Assembly: GCA_964404215.1 (NCBI GenBank)
Contig: CAYOJF010000004.1
Coordinates: 24,206 to 88,205 of the forward strand
Origin: Aureispira sp964404215
Lineage (GTDB): Bacteria; Bacteroidota; Bacteroidia; Chitinophagales; Saprospiraceae
Length of the DNA: 64,000 bases
Direction of reading: 5' to 3'
The translations under genes and the position numbers were made by a program. A model generated the notes under the pieces. That model saw only the letters and a list, made by a program, of their open reading frames with translations. It was not told the origin of the DNA and made no database searches. Within the stretch, counting starts at the first letter, position 1, and every line of letters begins with the position of its first letter. Of the stretch, positions 27,401 through 36,571 are shown piece by piece.

Positions 27401-28040
27401 GAGTTATTTTTTTCTTGCTAGAAGAATCTTCACAAAGAATCAATTTAATGTTTATATCAAAATGATCTTCTGTTGCACCATACAAAATATTTGTACTATT
27501 TTTAGTAGAGTTAAGTTTACATTCTAGTGTTAGATTTTCATTTTGGTATTTTAATTCAAATAGTTCTTTTACTCTAAGGTGAAGATGTGGACTTTCTGGT
27601 TGAATGGTAGGAATTATGATATTCTCTTGGTCACTAAACTTAGATTTATTATTGAAATTTTGTTCTTTTCTGTCATAAGTAGGTAGAATTCTCTGTAAAT
27701 AGAGTGAGATGTTCGCTTTTTTAGCAAGAAAGATGAGAAAGCAAATACCAACAACTGCTATGGCATATATAATTATTTCAGAGTTACTTGCTTGTGGGGA
27801 AATTTTAGGCCCATGGTCTCCAAAAATCTTAGATACTATGTAATTATGCCAGAAAGCTCTTGTAGTAGTAAACAGTGATAGTGCCAGTGTCATTATTGCA
27901 CTGATCCCAATGTAGACTATGTAATTACTTTCGGGAGCAAACCTGTTTGCCTTACTTTTTATCAGTAGCTTTGCGAGTAAATAGAATACAAGTAAAAGCA
28001 AACAAAATGCTAGTGTTAGGGATATATAGAAGAATAGCAT
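24453..28040 (-). CDS. Large membrane-associated NACHT NTPase
   Basis: 1195 residues. N-terminus: three hydrophobic segments (about 1-26, 40-62, 88-110). Residues 150-340 are an unrecognised mixed domain. NACHT domain: Walker A GDYGMGKTS near 347, Walker B LFLIDSFDEM near 424 with the NACHT-type D-x-x-D-E, then IILSGRPSYF; the helical domain ends with FVHKSFFEFFVA near 665. Residues about 765-890 hold further membrane segments; 925-985 a pentapeptide-like stretch (CKFNNVSFLN, STFNSIKY); the rest is helical. Base composition is visibly more AT-rich than the neighbours, suggesting transfer. NACHT STAND proteins are signal-transducing NTPases and many bacterial ones are antiphage; that role here is inference. 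Confidence 0.88.
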   Translation of the reverse strand: MLFFYISLTLAFCLLLLVFYLLAKLLIKSKANRFAPESNYIVYIGISAIMTLALSLFTTTRAFWHNYIVSKIFGDHGPKISPQASNSEIIIYAIAVVGICFLIFLAKKANISLYLQRILPTYDRKEQNFNNKSKFSDQENIIIPTIQPESPHLHLRVKELFELKYQNENLTLECKLNSTKNSTNILYGATEDHFDINIKLILCEDSSSKKKITLQMQEDAFNSLQRIDTSKYKTNPNKNINIHYYYIITNGRIKTKLSVKSFLVWTEDHLLNNSIDFAPYLKNKLIDGFENDKLFSAIKDTSDRKTLKETFISPNWQLENSAKQKKKRLEVHFNTWLKNNNEAKHLVLLGDYGMGKTSFFKYYAATIAQTILNEKQIIRYPVFISLTNTSPIHGGVDKLIESFVSKNLGVNYALFEKLVQKGKILFLIDSFDEMGYIGTHEQQYEQFKQIWQLATTNNKIILSGRPSYFIDKLSRNTSLNIPSKGHESIQTGPYTEVIKLEDLGHIEIKEYLRRYYPQKYITYFEWLTTNEALLALCKRPSMMHIIREMIPDLIHHQENLSANEVMGRYINYWVNRQNSKAIQSAFLGHENQKQKFLNEFYSEIAESFYLSGHLKQKGTFIIKKLREFLKTNTQYSFLETPQNLEGLEREILSAYFLEIDIDDEYKFVHKSFFEFFVAAKIINLLKSNNSKVHKNPLIQADWTTEIIDFTYDEISRKRQERNIKFKNDLPSLLVITNNKTIQAKIKGFLFKLSNYCFHSTHLSSVSPHQTFGLILSSAISILSTFIMYYYLGGAYTFKVVSLIGGIGLVLFNLFSSQSKISKALSFLSIIFWANVYWWGAPQDEEAILVLNTYFYFILILLVILGVIFKLVLVFLIQAFVSYLLARMSFFRYIAKAYYIDLLKGENQGNQTAIFHILHEIYNYKKFNNIKINTPRFLDNCKFNNVSFLNINTNFSSVFFDHSTFNSIKYCKLSYSTLSNVTFKGFIEKLIITNSNLDLKTTQNLLKTIRDRNLELGKNVLIDPYSMLPLIKKIIPHKKQKLNDFEIGEYYITLTEDHEIELAKYYFAYFEKKEEATKLILSPNAVKNYKESDYMSVLVILTWNDKFKEIENFLKLKGIKEIARQDLSFDLIYILILKNRISLAERIISNYNNEFNKNLMEFIKSTLIPDGEKRDENYLYSHFFKRSLENYYKFPL

Positions 28041-28167
28041 AGTAAAATAGATTTTATTAGAGATACTCTAATATATTAAAAAGGATTGTATAGAATGTTT
28101 TTTAAGAAACGTTTCTGCGTAAATTGAGAGACAAACAAAAAATAGATTTACGGTAAAAGTAATACCA

Positions 28168-29352
28168 ATGAAAATACTACACATCAATACTTGGGATACA
28201 GGAGGAGCGGGCAATGCTGCCAAGCGGCTATTCAGAGCACAGAAGACCAGTGGACTAGAGGTGGATTTTTTGTCACTCAAAAAAGAGGCAAAGGATAGAG
28301 AGGACTTGAATAGCTTTGAGGACTTTTTAGTTGAGAGGAAAGGGAAAGTCAAGGCAAAAAGCCTTCATTTAGCGAATAAAGTTTATAATCAACTCCCTAT
28401 CAAGTTTGATAAGAAGCTGTTTTTTAACCGTCCCGAAACACTTTATCAACTAGAAGAACATCCATTGGTACAGGCGGCTGATATTATTCACTTCCACTCT
28501 GTAGTTAAGTTTGTGGACATTCCTTCGTTTTTTCAAAGGGTATCAAAACCAGTTGTTTGGACACTGCACGATATGAATCCCTTTAGAGGGGGAATGCACT
28601 ATGACTCTATGATGTTGGATAAGCTTTCAGCTTTGGAAGAGCGATTTGTACAAGTAAAACAAAAGGCAATGGCAGGGAGTAATATCCATGTCGTTGCTTT
28701 ATCTGGTTGGCTGGAGGGTTTGTCCCGAAAGAGTGTGCTATTTTCTAAATTTCCACATTATATTATTCCGAATTGTATCAGTACCGATAATTTTCACCCT
28801 ATTCAAAGCGAGTCTAATAAGACTACTAAGAAAATTCTTTTTGTCGCTCAAAATGTCAATGATCCACGCAAAGGGTTTCAGTATTTACTAGATGCTTTGC
28901 CTTATCTGAACAAAGAGATAGAGTTGATGATTTTGGGTAATGTGACGAATAAAGAAATGTTTGGGAATAATGACAAGGTGACTTACTTGGGCTATGTCAG
29001 TGACCCAAAAGAGCTCTCCAAAATATACTCAGAAGCTACGATTCATGTCATTTCTTCGATAGAAGATAATCTTCCGAATACCATTGTGGAAAGTCATCTG
29101 TGTGGTACTCCTGTTGTTGGATTCAATTGTACAGGGATTGGCATGATGATTAAGGATGGTTTCAATGGTGTATTGGTCAATGAGCTAGAGGGCAAAGCTC
29201 TGGCTAAAGGTATCCATAGAGCCTTGGATTTGATAGATTCGGGTGAAATTCGATCAGAAAAAATTGTAGCGACAAGTCAGGCGTATTATTCAGAAGAGCG
29301 AGTAGTGGCAGAATACAAGAAGGTATATGAGTTGGCATTAGAGCATAAATAG
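28168..29352 (+). CDS. Glycosyltransferase family 4 (group 1)
   Basis: 394 residues, GT-B fold. N-terminal MKILHINTWDTGGAGNAAKRLF binds acceptor side; donor-side domain has KKILFVAQNVNDPRKGFQYLL, VTYLGYVSDPKEL and the nucleotide-sugar motif EDNLPNTIVESHLCGTPVVGFN with E-x7-E. Probably adds a sugar in exopolysaccharide or O-antigen assembly. The next gene starts immediately after its stop, so they are co-transcribed. Divergent from the NACHT gene across 127 bases. Confidence 0.92.
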   Translation: MKILHINTWDTGGAGNAAKRLFRAQKTSGLEVDFLSLKKEAKDREDLNSFEDFLVERKGKVKAKSLHLANKVYNQLPIKFDKKLFFNRPETLYQLEEHPLVQAADIIHFHSVVKFVDIPSFFQRVSKPVVWTLHDMNPFRGGMHYDSMMLDKLSALEERFVQVKQKAMAGSNIHVVALSGWLEGLSRKSVLFSKFPHYIIPNCISTDNFHPIQSESNKTTKKILFVAQNVNDPRKGFQYLLDALPYLNKEIELMILGNVTNKEMFGNNDKVTYLGYVSDPKELSKIYSEATIHVISSIEDNLPNTIVESHLCGTPVVGFNCTGIGMMIKDGFNGVLVNELEGKALAKGIHRALDLIDSGEIRSEKIVATSQAYYSEERVVAEYKKVYELALEHK

Positions 29353-29982
29353 ATGGTGAAAGTATTTAAATGTAATATTGCTACACCTATCTTTGCTAGG
29401 TTATATATCAAAGCTATGTTATTGCAGTTCTGTTACATGACAGGTTGCATAGATTGGCTGACAGATTATACGAATGGACGGATTGGTCTTATCGAAATTA
29501 TCATATGTTATTTGTGTTTTCTTTTTGTACAAATATTCTTTACCAATAATGATTTGAGCATTAAGAAGAAGACGCTAACAGTACAGTCAACTTTATTTGA
29601 TGGAATACGCCATCGAACCTTTGAAAAGAATCAAATTAAAGAAATTATCTTCAAAGATGAATGGGCTTCACGACTACAAGGATGGAATAATTGGTGGAGT
29701 TCTATACTATTGATGTTACTAACATTTGTTATAGGATTGTTCATTCCACCAGATTATAAATGGCTTACTATTGTGACGAAAGATAATAAACGCTATACCT
29801 ACTATTTTTTTGGTATTGAGTACGATTATTATGACAATGCAGGAGATTTACTTTTTGAAGATGTTTTTAGAGAAACGGCTAAGAGTGGTGTCAGAGTAAG
29901 GTGGAGATCAATAAAGGATGACTATTTTAAACATCTACAAAAAAATGCTGATCGTATTCTATCAGAAAAGAGATTTGATTAA
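29353..29982 (+). CDS. Unknown membrane protein (PH-like loop)
   Basis: 209 residues, ATG directly abutting the preceding stop. Membrane segments at about 45-62 and 113-131, with a beta-rich stretch between (LSIKKKTLTVQSTLFDGIRHRTFEKNQIKEIIF) resembling the strand pattern of bacterial PH-like membrane proteins. C-terminal region is charged. Coupled with the GT4 glycosyltransferase; role unknown. Confidence 0.7.
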   Translation: MVKVFKCNIATPIFARLYIKAMLLQFCYMTGCIDWLTDYTNGRIGLIEIIICYLCFLFVQIFFTNNDLSIKKKTLTVQSTLFDGIRHRTFEKNQIKEIIFKDEWASRLQGWNNWWSSILLMLLTFVIGLFIPPDYKWLTIVTKDNKRYTYYFFGIEYDYYDNAGDLLFEDVFRETAKSGVRVRWRSIKDDYFKHLQKNADRILSEKRFD

Positions 29983-30000
29983 ACATAAATAAAAAATGCT

Positions 30001-31401
30001 ATGAATTGTACTAGATGGATAATACTAATGAGCATCCTATTTATGCTTGATTTTTCTTTGATGGCTCAAATAATGGACACGATCAGTTATCGTGATACTA
30101 CACTTCCTAGAGTCGAGCTGAATGGAGGACATTATGATTTTATTTACCCTGTACAAAAAGATTTCTATGACTCTACTACTTTTTTTCCTCCTACTGATGG
30201 GCGGTTTTTTGTCCAGAACTATGGACCTCGTTTCATAGGTAACTATGATAATCATCAAGGAACAGATATTTGGGGGTACACCACGAATAATGGCGTGACA
30301 ACAAGGAATCCAATTGCATTGTGCATGTGTGATGGGGTAGTAGAAGATTTGCAAAATGATGTTGATAGTATTATTAATCTAACTTCGCATGGGCGTAAAA
30401 TTAGGATTCAATGTGATAGCTTTTCACAGGTATTCAATTCTCCTATTCATATTGCTTATTTGCACCTAGATACCATTTGGGCAAACCTAACATTAGGCAC
30501 ACGAGTACGGAAAGGAGATACGATTGGTAATATTGGAGAGACAGGGACGACCACTTTGGAGCATCTACATTTGGACTACTATGGGGTGCCCAATCAGTGG
30601 GGAAATACGACAGCTCGGAAATTTCTAAACCCTATGCGATTGTTTGATCCACATCAATATCCACATGTGATTGGTACCCTAAAAGATGTGCAGATAGAAA
30701 TACTACAAGATTGGGCAGATAGTACCCTCATTCGGGTGCATTGGAGACATAACCAACATATCAATCGATTTGAATTTACGAATGGAGGTTATCAAAATAT
30801 CTATGATGTAGAGGAAAGTCGAGCGAGTAAGTCTCAGTTTGAACCTTCTATTTGGTGGGCAAAAGATAGTATGAATGTTTTTCCCTATCGTACCAATGGT
30901 TATCGTACCGCTTTGTATTATTTCAATAATTCTATTATGCCAGCCTATTTTCCAGCTTCTCCAAGCCGAGATACCAGTGCTGTACTTTATGGCTATACAC
31001 ACCGACCATTGACGGTAGACTCCGTGATTAATATCTATGATTTTATGCTGAAAGAGGTGCCCTCTGGGCATCGTACACAGGATTGGCGAGTTAAGTTGAG
31101 TGATGTATGGGGCTATACTGTAGAAGGTAGTTTTAGTACACTTTTGAGTATGAGCGAAGCTACTACATCCAAGAGAAGTACCGTCAAAATTTTTCCTAAT
31201 CCGACGGCCTCTCATGTTCAGATAGAAATAACACATCATACAAAACAGTTCAATAGCATTCGACTGATTGATCTGTTTGGCAATACGTTATTGAGCCAAA
31301 AAAGTAGCGAGCATTTCTTTAATATGGATTTATCCAGCCTGCCTAGTGGAGCGTATGTACTCACGGTTAATGATGAAAGTATACGCTTGATTAAAAATTA
31401 G
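30001..31401 (+). CDS. M23 family peptidase with T9SS sorting domain
   Basis: 466 residues. Signal peptide (1-22, ending LMAQ). LytM/M23 zinc site: NHQGTDIWG (H-x3-D) near residue 81 and LEHLHLDYYG (H-x-H) near 188, with AYLHLD in between. Fold known for Gly-Gly or peptidoglycan cross-link endopeptidases. C-terminus from about 395: VKIFPNPTAS... GAYVLTV, a type A T9SS domain, so it is exported across the outer membrane. Substrate may be extracellular peptidoglycan or protein. Confidence 0.92.
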   Translation: MNCTRWIILMSILFMLDFSLMAQIMDTISYRDTTLPRVELNGGHYDFIYPVQKDFYDSTTFFPPTDGRFFVQNYGPRFIGNYDNHQGTDIWGYTTNNGVTTRNPIALCMCDGVVEDLQNDVDSIINLTSHGRKIRIQCDSFSQVFNSPIHIAYLHLDTIWANLTLGTRVRKGDTIGNIGETGTTTLEHLHLDYYGVPNQWGNTTARKFLNPMRLFDPHQYPHVIGTLKDVQIEILQDWADSTLIRVHWRHNQHINRFEFTNGGYQNIYDVEESRASKSQFEPSIWWAKDSMNVFPYRTNGYRTALYYFNNSIMPAYFPASPSRDTSAVLYGYTHRPLTVDSVINIYDFMLKEVPSGHRTQDWRVKLSDVWGYTVEGSFSTLLSMSEATTSKRSTVKIFPNPTASHVQIEITHHTKQFNSIRLIDLFGNTLLSQKSSEHFFNMDLSSLPSGAYVLTVNDESIRLIKN

Positions 31402-31452
31402 CCTTTTCCTCGAATTATTTTCTTTCTTTTTCTGTTGAAACAAACTTTAGAT

Positions 31453-31481
31453 AGTACTACGCATAAAGAATGCGTAGTACT
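31453..31481. other. 12-bp perfect hairpin after the M23 peptidase gene
   Basis: AGTACTACGCAT-AAAGA-ATGCGTAGTACT. No T run on either side, so a weak terminator at best, possibly a processing signal or the operator/leader of hen1 45 bases downstream. Confidence 0.5.
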
Positions 31482-31525
31482 GGTGGAGCTTTGTAGTACA
31501 CGAATGAAAATAACGATCAATAATT

Positions 31526-32923
31526 ATGTTACTAACAATTAATCTGAAAGGAGAGCATGCAAAAGACTTAGGTTTTTTGCTACACAAACACCCTCAAAAA
31601 ATGCAAACGGTCAATCTAGCGATTGGGAAAGCTCATATTTTTTATCCTATTCATACACCAATAGAAGCAACAGCGGCACTATTGCTTGATATTGATACCA
31701 TTGATATGGTCAGAGGTGTCCGAAATATAGGCGGAAAAGGGTTTTCATTGGGACAGTATGTCAATGACCGTCCTTATGTATCTTCTTCTTTTATGAGTGT
31801 GGCGATAGCCAAAGCATTTTCGACAGCTATGAATGGGCGATGCAAGGACAGGCCTGAATTAGTTAATGTTAAATTACCCTTTGAGGTGCAATTGACCGCA
31901 TTGCCATCTCCTAAAGGTGGGGCGTTATTGATTCGGAAGCTTTTTGAACCCTTAGGGTATGAAGTAGAAACAGAACGGTATGTATTGGATGAAAAATTCA
32001 CCGAATGGGGAGATAGCAAATATTATACAGTGTGTCTCAAACAGGTCATTTCTTTGCAGGCTTTATTGTCACATTTGTATGTTTTGATTCCTGCTTTAGA
32101 TAATAATAAACACTATTTCGTCAGCCAAAGTGAGATTGATAAACTACTCGAAAAAGGAAAAGGCTGGTTAGAGAATCATCCCGAAAGAGAACAGATTACC
32201 AGCCGATATTTGATTGATATTCGATCGCTAACTCGAATGGCATTGGAGCGAATGAAGGACGAAGAAGAGGAGGATAATGAGGAGGATTCTACTAAGGTAA
32301 TTCTGAAAGAGAAAAAGAAAACACTACACCAACAAAGACTTCAATTGGTACTAGAAAAACTGAAAGAAACAGGAGCAAAGAAAGTACTTGATTTGGGCTG
32401 TGGGGAAGGTAAGTTGATTCGTATGTTACTCAAGGAGCGACAGTTTGATCAAATCACAGGAATGGATATTTCTTATACAGAATTGGTGAAATGTAAAGAG
32501 CGGCTGTATTGGGAGGAGATGTCTCCTAGGCAAAAAGAACGTATTGATCTGTTTCAGGGAGCATTGACTTACAAAGACAAACGATTGGAAGGGTTTGATG
32601 CCGCAGCTATTGTAGAGGTAATCGAACACTTGGACGAGAATCGTCTACAAGCTTTTGAAAGAGTGGTGTTTGAATGTGCTCAACCACAGCATGTGGTCTT
32701 GACTACGCCAAATGGAGAGTACAATGTTCGCTACGAAAAACTATCGGCTGGAACAATGCGGCATAGTGACCATCGATTTGAATGGACAAGAGCAGAATTT
32801 AGAGATTGGGCGAATAGAGTTGCCCAAAATAATAATTATACGGTGCAGTTCGCTCCTATCGGGGAAGAGGATAGAGAAGTAGGGGCACCTTCACAAATGG
32901 CAATTTTTAGTTATGAAAATTAA
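31526..32923 (+). CDS. hen1: 3'-terminal RNA ribose 2'-O-methyltransferase Hen1
   Basis: 465 residues, the usual length for bacterial Hen1. N-terminal half (about 1-245) is the Hen1 ligase-activating region (GEHAKDLGFLLHKHP, RPYVSSSFMSVAIAK), then an acidic linker, then the SAM-methyltransferase half with VLDLGCGEGKLIR and the Mn2+ site EVIEHLDENRL followed by a downstream His (RHSDHRFEW). It 2'-O-methylates the 3' end of cleaved RNA before ligation. Overlaps pnkp by 11 bases: one operon. Confidence 0.95.
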   Translation: MLLTINLKGEHAKDLGFLLHKHPQKMQTVNLAIGKAHIFYPIHTPIEATAALLLDIDTIDMVRGVRNIGGKGFSLGQYVNDRPYVSSSFMSVAIAKAFSTAMNGRCKDRPELVNVKLPFEVQLTALPSPKGGALLIRKLFEPLGYEVETERYVLDEKFTEWGDSKYYTVCLKQVISLQALLSHLYVLIPALDNNKHYFVSQSEIDKLLEKGKGWLENHPEREQITSRYLIDIRSLTRMALERMKDEEEEDNEEDSTKVILKEKKKTLHQQRLQLVLEKLKETGAKKVLDLGCGEGKLIRMLLKERQFDQITGMDISYTELVKCKERLYWEEMSPRQKERIDLFQGALTYKDKRLEGFDAAAIVEVIEHLDENRLQAFERVVFECAQPQHVVLTTPNGEYNVRYEKLSAGTMRHSDHRFEWTRAEFRDWANRVAQNNNYTVQFAPIGEEDREVGAPSQMAIFSYEN

Positions 32924-35492
32924 AGTACCCGAATTATCATTGGTATTAATGATTGGAGCGTCTGGATCTGGTAAAAGTACTTTTGCACGGAAGCACTTTG
33001 GGCAATATGAAGTCATTTCTTCTGATTTTTGTAGGGGAATGGTTTCCAATGATGAAAATAATCAAAAAGCAACTCCTGATGCTTTCGAATTACTGAATTA
33101 TGTGATTGCTAAACGCCTTCAAAATGGTCTGTTAACGGTAGTAGATGCTACTAATGTACAGCCTGAATCTAGAAAAAAATTGACGCAGTTGGCTAGAGAG
33201 TATCATGCCTTACCTGTAGCTGTAGTATTGGATTTGCCAGAGCGAGTCTGTGAGGACAGGAATGCTTTGCGGACGGACAGAAACTTCAGGGGGCACGTCA
33301 TTCGACAACAGAAACAGCAGTTAAGACGCTCTATCAAACGCCTAAAAAGAGAAGGTTTTAGGAAAATTCATATTTTCAAATCGGAGGAAGAAGTAGAAGC
33401 TGTCAAAGGAGTCGAGAGAGAAAAACTATACAGCAACAAAAAAGAATTGCATGGTCCTTTTGATATTATTGGAGATATTCACGGCTGTTATGTAGAAACA
33501 GTGGAATTGCTAGAAAAACTAGGATACCAATGGACAGAAGTTTCTTATGATAATCATACTTATGGTAGACAAATTAGTCACCCTGAAGGTAGAAAAGTGA
33601 TCTTTTTGGGAGATTTAGTGGATAGAGGACCTCAGTCTCCTGAAGTACTGAAGCTAGTGATGAGTATGGTACAGGGAGGGATGGCACTTTGTGTCCCTGG
33701 TAATCATGATACCAAATTGCAGAAAAAACTAAAAGGTAAAGCAGTACAGCTGAAACATGGTTTGGCAGAAACAATGGAGCAGCTAGAAAAGGAAACAGAG
33801 GAGTTTAGAGCAGAAGTGAAAGAGTTTTTATATAGTTTGACCTCTCATTATGTTTTGGATGATGGTAAATTGGTGGTTGCTCATGCAGGACTAAAAGAAG
33901 AAATGCAAGGACGTGGATCGGGGAAAGTACGAGCATTTTGTTTGTATGGAGAGACGACAGGAGAAACGGATGAGTTTGGATTACCTGTGCGGTACAATTG
34001 GGCATCGGAATACAGAGGTAAGGCTAAAGTAGTCTATGGGCATACACCTGTAGTAGAGGCAGAATGGTTCAATCGGACGATAGATGTAGATACAGGCTGT
34101 GTTTTTGGTGGTAAATTGACGGCATTGCGTTATCCAGAAAATGAGCTGGTATCGGTGGCAGCCAAGAAAGTATATTGTGAGCCTGCGAAACCTATGGAGA
34201 CTAAAGTAGATTTGAATGCCTCTATGAGTCACCAACAGGCATATGATGATTTATTGCATATCGAGGATGTAACAGGAAAACGGATTGTGCAAACTCGTTT
34301 GCGAAGTAATTTGACGATTCGAGAAGAAAATTCTATTGCTGCTTTGGAGGTGATGAGCCGCTTTGCGATTAATCCTAAATGGTTGATTTATTTGCCTCCT
34401 ACTATGTCACCTTGTGCTACGAGCGAATTACCTGATTTTTTGGAACACCCCAAAGAAGCGATGCATTATTATCAAAAAAGAGGGGTGAAAGAGTTGGTTT
34501 GTCAAGAGAAGCATATGGGATCTAGGGCAGTAGTGGTTATTGCGAAGCATGAGAAAGCGGTATTAGAACATTTTGGAATTGAAGGAGAAGGGATTGGTGT
34601 TTGTTATACGCGTACAGGGCGTAATTTTTTCAATGATAAAAAACTGGAACAACAGTTTTTGGAACGAGTACAAGGTGCCTTGACTAAGGCTAATTTTTGG
34701 GACAAATATGAAACAGAATGGGTATGTTTAGATACGGAATTGATGCCATGGTCAGCGAAAGCACAAGCATTGCTTCAAGAGCAATACGCTGCTGTAGGAA
34801 CTGCCGCTAAAAATGCTCTAACTAAGGTCGAAGAGGTATTGCAACAGGTGGCAAGGAGGGGTACTGATGGAAGTCAACCGTTATTGGAGAAATACCAAAC
34901 TAAACGAATGGCCAATGACCGATTTGTGAGAGCTTATCAAAATTACTGTTGGGAAGTGAATAGTGTGGAGGATTATAAATTAGCACCTTTTCATATTTTG
35001 GCGACGGAAGGAGCGGTACACGTAGACAAAACACATCGGTGGCAGATGGAGGCGATTAGAGAAATTTGTGAGGCAGACAAAACGATTTTGAGAGCGACAC
35101 CTTATCGAGTTGTTGATACTACTGACGAAGAAAGTATAGAAGCTGCTACTCAGTGGTGGCTAGAGTTGACACGAAAAGGGGGAGAAGGAATGGTAGTCAA
35201 ACCACTTGATTTTGTCCCTTATGGCAAAGGAGGATTGTTACAGCCTGCGGTCAAATGTCGAGGAAGTGAATATCTGAGGATTATCTATGGAGCGGATTAT
35301 GATACAGCGGCTAATTTGAAACGATTGAAAAGTAGAGGGTTGTCCAAAAAAAGATCTTTGGCTTTACGAGAATTTGCATTGGGGGTAGAAGGTCTAGAAC
35401 GGTTTGTACGGAAAGAACCTTTGCGACGAGTGCACGAGAGTGTGTTTGGAGTATTGGCATTGGAGAGCGAAGAGGTGGATCCTAGATTGTAA
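32913..35492 (+). CDS. pnkp: Polynucleotide kinase-phosphatase-ligase Pnkp
   Basis: 859 residues, matching the three-domain bacterial Pnkp. Kinase: P-loop MIGASGSGKSTFARKHFG (about 14-31). Phosphatase: GDIHGCYVETVELL, FLGDLVDRGPQSPE, PGNHDTKL and YGHTPV, a binuclear metallophosphatase. Ligase: nucleotidyltransferase motif I EKHMGSRA with the adenylated Lys near 533, and motif V VKPLDF/AVKCRG near the end. Heals 3' and 5' ends and seals RNA with Hen1, typically tRNAs cut in the anticodon loop. Terminator right after. Confidence 0.95.
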   Translation: MKIKVPELSLVLMIGASGSGKSTFARKHFGQYEVISSDFCRGMVSNDENNQKATPDAFELLNYVIAKRLQNGLLTVVDATNVQPESRKKLTQLAREYHALPVAVVLDLPERVCEDRNALRTDRNFRGHVIRQQKQQLRRSIKRLKREGFRKIHIFKSEEEVEAVKGVEREKLYSNKKELHGPFDIIGDIHGCYVETVELLEKLGYQWTEVSYDNHTYGRQISHPEGRKVIFLGDLVDRGPQSPEVLKLVMSMVQGGMALCVPGNHDTKLQKKLKGKAVQLKHGLAETMEQLEKETEEFRAEVKEFLYSLTSHYVLDDGKLVVAHAGLKEEMQGRGSGKVRAFCLYGETTGETDEFGLPVRYNWASEYRGKAKVVYGHTPVVEAEWFNRTIDVDTGCVFGGKLTALRYPENELVSVAAKKVYCEPAKPMETKVDLNASMSHQQAYDDLLHIEDVTGKRIVQTRLRSNLTIREENSIAALEVMSRFAINPKWLIYLPPTMSPCATSELPDFLEHPKEAMHYYQKRGVKELVCQEKHMGSRAVVVIAKHEKAVLEHFGIEGEGIGVCYTRTGRNFFNDKKLEQQFLERVQGALTKANFWDKYETEWVCLDTELMPWSAKAQALLQEQYAAVGTAAKNALTKVEEVLQQVARRGTDGSQPLLEKYQTKRMANDRFVRAYQNYCWEVNSVEDYKLAPFHILATEGAVHVDKTHRWQMEAIREICEADKTILRATPYRVVDTTDEESIEAATQWWLELTRKGGEGMVVKPLDFVPYGKGGLLQPAVKCRGSEYLRIIYGADYDTAANLKRLKSRGLSKKRSLALREFALGVEGLERFVRKEPLRRVHESVFGVLALESEEVDPRL

Positions 35493-35500
35493 TCTATGAT

Positions 35501-35534
35501 AGGGGATTATTAGTACACTAATAATCCCCTTTTT
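35501..35534 (+). terminator. Terminator after hen1-pnkp
   Basis: Arms AGGGGATTATTAG and CTAATAATCCCCT, 13 perfect pairs, 4-base loop, then TTTT. Marks the end of the RNA repair operon, nine bases after the pnkp stop. Confidence 0.92.
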
Positions 35535-35609
35535 GGGTAATAGCTAAAGCTATGGGAACTTTATAGTTTAATTTTATCTTTAGTAGGTCATAATAAACTA
35601 ATATAAACA

Positions 35610-36557
35610 ATGTTTAGAGGAATTGTTAAAAGTAAGCAGACAGAAGATATATCAATTTTAGTTCAGATGGATAATCACTCGTGGAATTATCTCTGCGAAT
35701 GCGGTGATGCAAGTGACTTGACTGTGAAAGAAATTCAGCAGGTCAATGCTGTTTTTATTAGTCATACTCATATTGACCATTTTGTAAATTTTGATGCGGT
35801 TATTCGTCATCAGATTGGGATTCAGCGAAGAGTCATTATTTGTGGACCAAAAGGTATCGCCCAACAGGTACAGGCTAAACTAAGGAGCTATACTTGGAAT
35901 TTGATTCAGGCAGGAGCTATTATTTATGAAATAAGAGAAGTGATTTCCGAACAAGAAATATTAGTATACGAAATTGAACCTCCTATTTGGGAATTGCGAG
36001 AGCTACCGAAAAGAAAAGGCAATATTTTGCTGGAGGAAAAAAACTTCTGTGTCAGTGGGATATTACTAGACCATAAAACCCCCACTTTAGCCTATAAATT
36101 TGAACAAAAAGAAACGATTAAGATTGATTTGAAGTCTAGTGGTATGCGAGGGGGGCAGTGGGTCAAAAAGCTTAAAGATGCCTTTGAAGCAGAGGACGAA
36201 AATTTATTATTAGAGATAGATGGAGAGAGTCATCGAGCAGGAGATTTATTTCACTTATTGACTATTCAGAAAGGAGATACTTTAGGAGTGATTATGGATC
36301 ATGCTGCTAATGAAGAAAACCACAGCAAAATTAGGCAACATTTTGAAGACTGTCGACAGGTATTTGTAGAGAGTTTCTATAAAAATGAAGACAAAATTCA
36401 AGCAGAAGCGAACTACCACAGTTATGCTGCTATGTCAGGCAGAGTAATGAGAGAGGCAAGGGTCAAAGAGGCTGTTCCTGTTCATTTTTCGAGGAAATAT
36501 AAACAAGATGAAATTGATGTTTTGTTAGCCGAATTTAGAGCTGAATTTCTGAAGTAG
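35610..36557 (+). CDS. RNase Z-like MBL-fold hydrolase
   Basis: 315 residues. Metallo-beta-lactamase motif II SHTHIDHF (H-x-H-x-D-H) near residue 52, MDHAANEENH in the later metal-ligand region, and a C-terminal PVHFSRKY that resembles the H-F-S-x-R-Y end of RNase Z/ElaC. A GPKGIA motif matches the ElaC core. Possible tRNA 3'-end processing enzyme or relative; location just after hen1-pnkp is suggestive but a terminator separates them. Confidence 0.8.
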   Translation: MFRGIVKSKQTEDISILVQMDNHSWNYLCECGDASDLTVKEIQQVNAVFISHTHIDHFVNFDAVIRHQIGIQRRVIICGPKGIAQQVQAKLRSYTWNLIQAGAIIYEIREVISEQEILVYEIEPPIWELRELPKRKGNILLEEKNFCVSGILLDHKTPTLAYKFEQKETIKIDLKSSGMRGGQWVKKLKDAFEAEDENLLLEIDGESHRAGDLFHLLTIQKGDTLGVIMDHAANEENHSKIRQHFEDCRQVFVESFYKNEDKIQAEANYHSYAAMSGRVMREARVKEAVPVHFSRKYKQDEIDVLLAEFRAEFLK

Positions 36558-36571
36558 TTATATTGAAACAC

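Noticed and set aside
24453..28040. Calling the NACHT gene a proven antiphage system
   Set aside because: Domain content and base composition are suggestive, but no known named system with this exact layout or defence neighbours is visible.
30703..31239. Minus-strand 178-codon frame inside the M23 peptidase
   Set aside because: Antisense shadow of a confidently assigned gene; composition unlike real proteins here.
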